Positions 21,859-26,712 of a stretch of 26,712 nucleotides of DNA are shown here, one piece after another. Below the pieces are notes generated by a model. It did no database searches and was not told the origin of the DNA. It was given only the letters and a program-made list of their open reading frames with translations. This DNA comes from 2-02-FULL-44-35 sp964629505. GTDB taxonomy: Bacteria; Patescibacteriota; Minisyncoccia; Phycocordibacterales; DSPV01. Location: the NCBI GenBank assembly GCA_964629505.1, contig CAZVQR010000003.1, positions 1-26,712 of the forward strand, read 5' to 3'. Position 1 is the stretch's first letter; the number at the start of each line of letters is the position of its first letter. The translations under genes were made by a program, and so were the position numbers.

Positions 21859-21885
21859 GGGTTGGTTTAACCACCAACCCTTTTT
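21859..21885 (+). terminator. Intrinsic terminator of the small peptide gene
   Basis: Stem GGGTTGGT / ACCAACCC, loop TTAACC, then five T, 38 bases after the stop. Confidence 0.8.
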
Positions 21886-21924
21886 CATGCCTGTTACTCT
21901 TTTGGTGTATTGGTTTCGGTGAAC

Positions 21925-22461
21925 TTAAAGAGGTAGGAGGTAATGTTTGAAAGTTACCCAGAGATTAACGATGAAACAGAGAATTGAATCAGTCGAACGG
22001 AATTTATCTCGAATTACGAAAAGTATCATCTGAAATCCGCCCCACGGATATTCTTTCACCGTAGCAATATTGGCCATGAACTCTTTATTGAATTCCATAC
22101 CGGTTTGCAGTAGATGCTCAAGTTCGTGCCGCTTTACAACCTCTTTTATTTGAGACGGCAGATTATTTCGAACGAAAGCTCTGCCATTCGGAAAGGCTAA
22201 ACCGTAGAAATAACCCAACCGTTCTGGTTCAACTTCCAAAACGAGTTTTTCAAAGCCAGCTTGATAATCCTTTTTGGAAATTTTCTGTCCCGCTTGTCGC
22301 CTCTGTTTCAAATCAGAGAGAACTTTTTGTTTTTCTTGGTCAATAGACATTTGGTTCAAGAAAATTTGGTCGGGTTCTTTGCGAGCTGGACACTTAACCC
22401 GTCCGCTCAATAGCTCCAAAAAAACGATTGAAGCAGCGATGATAATGATAATTTTTCTCAT
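21925..22461 (-). CDS. Exported HExxH protein, possible zinc metallopeptidase
   Basis: 178 residues. The N-terminus MRKIIIIIAASIVFLELLSG is a signal peptide or anchor. A helical basic region follows (VLSDLKQRRQAGQKISKKDY). HELEH (about residues 112-116) is an HExxH zinc-site motif, and an Asn/Glu-rich helix (FNKEFMANIA) 10-15 residues later could supply the third ligand, as in gluzincins. The C-terminus is hydrophobic (ILCFIVNLWVTFKHYLLPL) and may be a second anchor. No family recognised and no substrate can be named. An extended -10 box lies 8 bases before the ATG. Confidence 0.65.
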   Translation of the reverse strand: MRKIIIIIAASIVFLELLSGRVKCPARKEPDQIFLNQMSIDQEKQKVLSDLKQRRQAGQKISKKDYQAGFEKLVLEVEPERLGYFYGLAFPNGRAFVRNNLPSQIKEVVKRHELEHLLQTGMEFNKEFMANIATVKEYPWGGFQMILFVIRDKFRSTDSILCFIVNLWVTFKHYLLPL

Positions 22462-22469
22462 CGCGTTAT

Positions 22470-22478
22470 ATTATCACA
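22470..22478 (-). promoter_or_regulatory. Extended -10 promoter of the HExxH gene
   Basis: TGTGATAAT on the minus strand, directly after the T run of an upstream terminator and 8 bases before the ATG. Confidence 0.5.
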
Positions 22479-22481
22479 AAA

Positions 22482-22502
22482 AAAGCACACCCTTAAGTGT
22501 GC
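22482..22502 (-). terminator. Minus-strand terminator after a 32-codon frame
   Basis: Stem GCACAC / GTGTGC with loop TTAAGG on the minus strand, followed by seven T. It implies a separate minus-strand transcript coming from about 22640. Confidence 0.7.
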
Positions 22503-22538
22503 CTCGTAAATGTCCTTCGCAAATCAATCGGAGCTGTT

Positions 22539-22637
22539 TCAAGAGCTCTTTGAAATGTGGAGGATAATCAATAACCACGAGAGCCAAGAAATTGGCGGTG
22601 TGTCTTTTTCTTCGATAATCAGGTTGATGGGGTCCAT
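22539..22637 (-). CDS. Candidate 32-residue membrane peptide
   Basis: Starts MDPINLIIEEKDTPP, then a hydrophobic stretch ISWLSWLLIILHI and a short tail SKSS; stop TGA at 22539. Upstream on the minus strand is TTGACT, 15 bases, TATAAC, and an AAAGA near the start. A terminator follows at 22482-22502. The promoter and terminator make it a plausible single-helix peptide, but the frame is short enough to occur by chance. Confidence 0.4.
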   Translation of the reverse strand: MDPINLIIEEKDTPPISWLSWLLIILHISKSS

Positions 22638-22690
22638 ATTTTTTAATCTTTCTGTTTAAAAGTTATACCAAGAAGTATAAAAAGTCAATT

Positions 22691-22733
22691 TTGCTCCCTT
22701 TCTGTTTCGGCGGTATAATTAAATTACAATATG
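22691..22733 (+). promoter_or_regulatory. Promoter of the formyltransferase-like gene (duplicated segment, copy 2)
   Basis: -35 TTGCTC (22691-22696), 17 bases, -10 TATAAT (22714-22719), ATG at 22731. Bases 22701-22733 repeat 21407-21439 exactly. Confidence 0.6.
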
Positions 22734-23570
22734 GAAAGGCCAATAAAATCCATCGTTATATTTACCATTGATAGTCTATATAGCGCAATTATTCTAAATA
22801 AAATTCTGCCGGAGCTATCTAAAAACATTAAACTCATTATTGTCTCTGACCGATATAAGGGAAAACATGGATCATTTTTGAAACAATTTCGAAAAAATCT
22901 TATTAAGTCTGGTTGGAATTTTATTGTCTATCTCAATCTAATTTTTGTTTTGCATAATTTTTTTATCGCTGCTCATTACCTCTATTCTCGGTTTCAAAAA
23001 CTATCCCCAAAATTATTATCAATAAAGAGATTATCCAAACAACTCAATATTCCCGTTCTAAAAGTTGCAGATGTAAACTCTCACCATACTGAAAAAATTT
23101 TAACTGAGATTAACCCCGATATTATTGTTTCTTGTTATTTTGACCAGCTTATTAGGAGAAATATTTTCGATATCCCTAAAATAGAAACTATTAACTTTCA
23201 TTCTGGTAGTTTACCAACATATCGCGGACCATTTCCAACTTTTTGGGCGCTTTTACATGGGCAAAAAAATTTTAGCATTCACGCGCATGTCGTCGAGGAA
23301 AAATTTGACACAGGACCAACTTTTGCTAAATGTAATTACTCACCAATTAAAATAACAAGTTTGTTGAAACTTGAATGTGAATTGTACCGCAAGATGGGTG
23401 AGTTTATTTTAGAATTTTTTTCAGATTTTAATCACAACAACAAATTAGCTGTACCCAATAACGGAGTTGAAGGATATTATGGGTTTCCCTCAAAAAAGGA
23501 TATAATAAAAATGCAAGATAGGGGAATACCTCTATATAGTGTTTATGATTTTCTAAAAGAATTCTTTTAA
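22731..23570 (+). CDS. Formyltransferase-fold protein (methionyl-tRNA formyltransferase-like)
   Basis: 279 residues. The core motif NFHSGSLPTYRGPFPTFWAL (about 153-172) corresponds to the formyltransferase HxSLLPxYRG block. The later IHAHVVEEKFDTGPTF supplies the catalytic Asp region (xxDxG). An extra hydrophobic/basic part (about 45-90, LNLIFVLHNFFIAAHYLY) is not typical of Fmt, so this is more likely a sugar- or amine-modifying formyltransferase, or a variant of unknown substrate, than the housekeeping enzyme. The gene is clearly more AT-rich than the housekeeping genes. The stop overlaps the histidine kinase start (TAATG), so the two are coupled. Confidence 0.75.
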   Translation: MERPIKSIVIFTIDSLYSAIILNKILPELSKNIKLIIVSDRYKGKHGSFLKQFRKNLIKSGWNFIVYLNLIFVLHNFFIAAHYLYSRFQKLSPKLLSIKRLSKQLNIPVLKVADVNSHHTEKILTEINPDIIVSCYFDQLIRRNIFDIPKIETINFHSGSLPTYRGPFPTFWALLHGQKNFSIHAHVVEEKFDTGPTFAKCNYSPIKITSLLKLECELYRKMGEFILEFFSDFNHNNKLAVPNNGVEGYYGFPSKKDIIKMQDRGIPLYSVYDFLKEFF

Positions 23571-25165
23571 TGTCTTTACTTTCACTTTATACAATAACTT
23601 ACATTATCACGGGTCTTGTCGGGCTCGTTTTGATGGTTGTTGTCTTACATCGTAATTGGAATGATCGTTTTAGTGTTTTGTATGCGCTTGTAAATATTAG
23701 TTTGTTTATTTGGGCAACTGGTAGGTATCTTTCTCTTATTACCACTAATCCAGACGCGGCACTTTTTTGGATTCGTATTTTGTACTATGGCTCAATATTG
23801 ATTTACATTTTTTTCCTTCATTCAATCTTAATCTTTATTAAGGTATCGGATAAAAGAAAACCAATTCTTTTATTTTTTAACTCACTTGCAGTAATCTTAC
23901 TCGTAGCTAACACTGCCGATCTAATTTTTGGTACCACATTTCTTATCAGTGGTGCGGTACCCAAATTACTGTTCCCTTTTTATGAAATTCCAGGACGTAT
24001 TTATTTTGTCCAACTATTTATAAATATTTCTATACCACTTTATGCTCTTTTCGAGTTATTAATGGCATACAGACACACAGAGGGAAGTTTTCGAAGTCAA
24101 ATCAAATATATAATCTTAAGCTCCATATTCGGATTTGTCGGAGGCGGAACCATTTTATTACCTGTTTATGGATTTAACATTCAACCGTTCGGCATACCCT
24201 TTGTAGCTCTACAATTCATCACTATTACCTATGCGATTACTCGCCACCGCTTGTTTGATTTAAAGATCATCACTACTCAGGTTTTCACATTTATACTCTG
24301 GATTTTTATACTTATTAGAACCCTGCTCTCAGATAACCCAACAGATATAATTACAAATGCAAGTCTGCTTATACTTACTGTTGTTATCGGTGTTTTCCTT
24401 ATTCGGAGTGTTATGCAAGAAGTAAGGAATCGGGAAAAAATCGAAAAACTGGCGAAGGAGTTGGAAGAGGCCAATCGGAGCCAGGAGAATTTCATTCATT
24501 TGTTTAGCCACGAAGTGAAGGGCGGTTTGGGCAAAGCCAATGCTGTTTTTTCCGAGATTATAGAAGGCACTTACGATTCCGACCAGAAACTTTTGAAAGA
24601 AACCGCCGGTTTGGCGCTTAAGGACAACAGAAAAGTCGTTAAACAAGTGGAAGATGTCTTAAATTCGGCCAACTTCAAAACCGGCAAAGTAACTTATGTT
24701 CTCAAACCGTTTGATTTTAAAGAAGCGCTTCTGGAGAGTATTAATGGTTACAAATCAGAAGCTGAAACCAAAGGACTTAAACTTGATGTTCGGGTTCAAG
24801 ATAATGAAAACTATCTGGTCAACGGCGACCGCGGGCTTATCGTTGGCCATTTATTCAAAAATCTCATTGAGAATGCTATCAATTTTACGCCTTCGGGAGA
24901 TATTAGAATTGATTTATCAAAAACCAATAATAAAATTAGATTAGCAATTAAAGACACCGGTGTAGGTATTACCTTGGAAGACAAAGCGAAACTTTTTACC
25001 GAAGGCGGTCATGGCAAAGAATCCACCAAAATCAATGTGCACTCAACCGGTTATGGACTTTTCATAACCAAACAAATCGTGGAAGCCCATCACGGTAAAA
25101 TTTGGGCAGAATCCGAAGGCGCGGGCAAGGGCTCTACTTTCTTTGTGGAGTTGCCGGCAGTGTAG
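23570..25165 (+). CDS. Membrane sensor histidine kinase
   Basis: 531 residues. Seven to eight N-terminal membrane helices (about 5-285) form a 7TM-type sensor region. A coiled coil follows (REKIEKLAKELEEANRSQ). The dimerisation domain has phospho-acceptor His314 in LFSHEVKGG. The ATPase domain has N-box NLIENAINFTPSG, G1 DTGVGITLEDKAKLF and G2 GYGLFITKQIVEAHHGKIWA. No receiver domain and no response-regulator gene adjoin it. The membrane part is AT-rich like the preceding formyltransferase gene. The part from about 24420 on has the GC-richer codon use of the housekeeping genes, as if a new sensor half had been joined to a resident kinase core. Confidence 0.9.
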   Translation: MSLLSLYTITYIITGLVGLVLMVVVLHRNWNDRFSVLYALVNISLFIWATGRYLSLITTNPDAALFWIRILYYGSILIYIFFLHSILIFIKVSDKRKPILLFFNSLAVILLVANTADLIFGTTFLISGAVPKLLFPFYEIPGRIYFVQLFINISIPLYALFELLMAYRHTEGSFRSQIKYIILSSIFGFVGGGTILLPVYGFNIQPFGIPFVALQFITITYAITRHRLFDLKIITTQVFTFILWIFILIRTLLSDNPTDIITNASLLILTVVIGVFLIRSVMQEVRNREKIEKLAKELEEANRSQENFIHLFSHEVKGGLGKANAVFSEIIEGTYDSDQKLLKETAGLALKDNRKVVKQVEDVLNSANFKTGKVTYVLKPFDFKEALLESINGYKSEAETKGLKLDVRVQDNENYLVNGDRGLIVGHLFKNLIENAINFTPSGDIRIDLSKTNNKIRLAIKDTGVGITLEDKAKLFTEGGHGKESTKINVHSTGYGLFITKQIVEAHHGKIWAESEGAGKGSTFFVELPAV

Positions 25166-25193
25166 GATTAAGTCCGGGAGGTTAAAAAATTTT

Positions 25194-25739
25194 ATGAATC
25201 TTTTGCCGCAAAAAGAAAAAATGGAAAACCGGCGGGAATATTTTTATCGTTTTTCGGCTGGTCTAACCGGCGCGGTTTTGGCCAGTTTGCTAATCGGCGG
25301 TTTCGCTCTTTTGCCCTCCTATATTTTAATAAAAATCAAGCAGGCGGAGTTAAAGATAAATTTAGTTTCGCTTAAAAATTTGAACGGTGCTGATGACGGT
25401 GCAGAGGTTTATAAAATTTTGGAGGCAACAGACCAAAGAGTTGATTTTTTGTCGCCCCAACCAGCTTTGTTTTTGACGGCGGCGGCGGAAAAAATTGCCG
25501 GCAGAAAACCAGCGGGAGTCCGAATTGACGGTCTGTCTTATCACCCCCAAGAACCAGCCCAAACCTGGTCGGCGGCGATTGCTTTGACCGGCCTGGCCAC
25601 TAGTCGGGAAGCGCTGGTCGCTTTTGTCAAAGCCCTTCAAGCCGAACCGACTTTTTCCAGCATCAATGTTCCAGTATCAAATTTCGCCAAAGACCGAGAC
25701 ATAGAATTTTCCTTGACTTTAATCCAAAATGAAAAATAA
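25194..25739 (+). CDS. pilN: PilN-like type IV pilus inner-membrane protein
   Basis: 181 residues. MNLLPQKEK at the N-terminus is the PilN signature that docks on PilM. One transmembrane helix follows (about 23-45, LTGAVLASLLIGGFALLPSY), then a coiled coil and a C-terminal alpha/beta domain (VRIDGLSYHPQ ... FVKALQAEPTFSSINVPVSN). The start at 25194 follows GGGAGG 13 bases upstream; the frame is open from 25143 but that part lacks the PilN start. It overlaps the next gene by 11 bases. Confidence 0.85.
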   Translation: MNLLPQKEKMENRREYFYRFSAGLTGAVLASLLIGGFALLPSYILIKIKQAELKINLVSLKNLNGADDGAEVYKILEATDQRVDFLSPQPALFLTAAAEKIAGRKPAGVRIDGLSYHPQEPAQTWSAAIALTGLATSREALVAFVKALQAEPTFSSINVPVSNFAKDRDIEFSLTLIQNEK

Positions 25740-26250
25740 TCGTCCAAAAATTTTTCTGTTTGTTTTGTTCGCCGCCGCGGCGGTGGCCGCGGCGGCTTAT
25801 GTTTGGTTTTGGAATTTGGTCAGCGCGGCTAATAATGAATCCTCCTATATTCTCGGCGATATTGAGTTACAACTTAAAAGAAATGAAACCGCCGGCACTT
25901 TGGAAAAATTGGTCAATGATACCGAAACCGAACGTCGACAAATTGACTCTTATTTCGTCGGTGCCGACCAAACCGTTGATTTTGTGGAATATTTGGAATC
26001 ATTGGCGCGCGCTGTTGATGTTAATTTTAAAATTATATCGTTGGGTGTTGAGCAGGCAAAAGATGACTTCAAGGACCAAATCATTTTGCGCGCTGAAGCG
26101 TCTGGCGGTTGGTCGTCACTGCTGAATTTTCTAGCGCTTTTGGAAGCCGCGCCTTATCGCTTGAGTTTGGCGGATGTGGCCCTTACCAAACCGGAGAAAG
26201 TTGGTTGGGAGGTGCTGATTTTAATTAAAACATTTCAGCTTAAAAAATAA
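25729..26250 (+). CDS. pilO: PilO-like type IV pilus inner-membrane protein
   Basis: 173 residues with a short basic N-terminus, one transmembrane helix (about 8-30), a coiled coil (SYILGDIELQLKRNETAGTL, LEKLVNDTETERRQIDSYF) and a periplasmic ferredoxin-like domain (VDFVEYLESLARAVDVNF ... WSSLLNFLALLEAAPYRL). This is the PilO layout. Its position directly after pilN, with an 11-base overlap, supports the call; sequence similarity alone is weak. Confidence 0.75.
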   Translation: MKNNRPKIFLFVLFAAAAVAAAAYVWFWNLVSAANNESSYILGDIELQLKRNETAGTLEKLVNDTETERRQIDSYFVGADQTVDFVEYLESLARAVDVNFKIISLGVEQAKDDFKDQIILRAEASGGWSSLLNFLALLEAAPYRLSLADVALTKPEKVGWEVLILIKTFQLKK

Positions 26251-26255
26251 TTCCC

Positions 26256-26582
26256 ATGAATTTTTTTGGAAAAATTTTAAAAAGCCGGCGGTTGTTGGGC
26301 ACTGACTATTATCATTTGGGCCAAAACAGCGCCACGGATTGGTTGATAATAGTTGGGATTTTTACCAGCCTGTTGGTGATTTTTGTCGTGCTGGCTTTTT
26401 ACCAATTTTCCAATTATCATAAAAGCGACGCGGTAGTGGAGCGTTCGATGGCGGCAACCTCCACCGTTGTCTTGTTCAACCGCGCCAAGCTTGACGAGCT
26501 GGTGAAATATTTCGCCGTGCGAGAACAAAAGTTCAATAAAATCAAAACTACTCCACTGCGTTTTGTTGACCCATCTAGATAA
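26256..26582 (+). CDS. Single-helix membrane protein of the pilus operon
   Basis: 108 residues. A basic N-terminus (MNFFGKILKSRRLLG), one membrane helix (about 29-50, WLIIVGIFTSLLVIFVVLAFYQ) and a helical extracytoplasmic tail. It starts 6 bases after pilO, so it belongs to the same transcript. It may be a structural component of the pilus or secretion platform; no family recognised. Confidence 0.7.
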   Translation: MNFFGKILKSRRLLGTDYYHLGQNSATDWLIIVGIFTSLLVIFVVLAFYQFSNYHKSDAVVERSMAATSTVVLFNRAKLDELVKYFAVREQKFNKIKTTPLRFVDPSR

Positions 26583-26612
26583 AAAGACAATTTTGCTGTA
26601 AATTGTTAGTTG

Positions 26613-26642
26613 CCAGCCCTAGGCTGGTCCGCCTTGGGCGGA
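26613..26642. repeat. Two tandem short hairpins
   Basis: CCAGCC CTA GGCTGG is directly followed by TCCGCC TTG GGCGGA, between the pilus operon and the final tRNA. The second resembles the GC-rich palindrome inside the mur ligase gene (TCCGCCC core). Few T follow, so it looks more like a REP-type repeat than a terminator. Confidence 0.6.
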
Positions 26643-26657
26643 TAAATTGTGAGTAGC

Positions 26658-26712
26658 GCCCTCGTAGCTTAATGGATAAAGCAGGACTCTTCTAAGGTCT
26701 TGATGGGGGTTC
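26658..26712 (+). tRNA. tRNA-Arg (anticodon UCU), 3' end beyond window
   Basis: Acceptor strand GCCCTCG, D arm GCTTAATGGATAAAGC, and anticodon loop CTTCTAA between GGACT and GGTCT (two G-T pairs) give anticodon TCT. The sequence stops within the T arm. The 5' acceptor is almost identical to that of the tRNA-Arg at 10341. Confidence 0.85.

Overview
The window looks like a chromosomal segment of a Patescibacteria (Candidate Phyla Radiation) bacterium, probably Parcubacteria-like. The reasons are dense gene packing, short versions of housekeeping genes, genes that start a few bases downstream of an extended -10 box with no Shine-Dalgarno sequence, tRNAs without encoded CCA, and recurrent short GC-rich palindromes. 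TGA is used as an ordinary stop by several intact genes, so the code is standard and the TGA-recoding CPR groups are unlikely. The taxonomic call is inference; no rRNA gene is present. The assembly is a draft: a run of 10 N lies inside ruvX.

Left part (1-7000): the 3' end of cysS, then dnaB and recR on the plus strand. A compact minus-strand operon with overlapping genes follows: a MurE-type ligase, a small membrane protein, mutM and a secreted lamin-tail-like protein.

6900-9450 holds a diversity-generating retroelement (DGR) between the mur operon and ruvA. It has a variable target protein with a 116-base variable repeat (VR), a hairpin just downstream, a template repeat (TR) 359 bases further on, an Avd-like four-helix-bundle gene on the opposite strand, and a reverse transcriptase (RT). 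VR and TR differ at ten positions, and nine of these are adenines in TR, all at codon positions 1 or 2. The RT as assembled is broken. A 10-G tract throws both the RT and the avd start out of frame, and losing one G would restore both. In addition about 35-40 codons of conserved RT sequence appear to be missing at an in-frame TGA.

9460-13653: ruvA, rpsT overlapping a tRNA-Arg, a membrane protein with a VKOR-type thiol oxidoreductase, tRNA-Ser, ruvX (with the N gap), dedA and pilM. The partners pilN and pilO appear only at 25194-26250, so 13.7-25.2 kb looks like an accessory block placed between pilus genes. The block carries an ABC exporter, a cyanophycin-synthetase-like ATP-grasp enzyme, a FolC/Mur-like ligase, an alpha-oxoamine synthase, several very small genes with their own promoters and terminators, a TPR protein, a graspetide-type ATP-grasp ligase, a secreted HExxH protein, a formyltransferase-like enzyme and a membrane histidine kinase.

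The main points of interest are the DGR with its shared G tract and the possible graspetide (ribosomally made, side-chain cross-linked peptide) locus. A partial tRNA-Arg ends the window.
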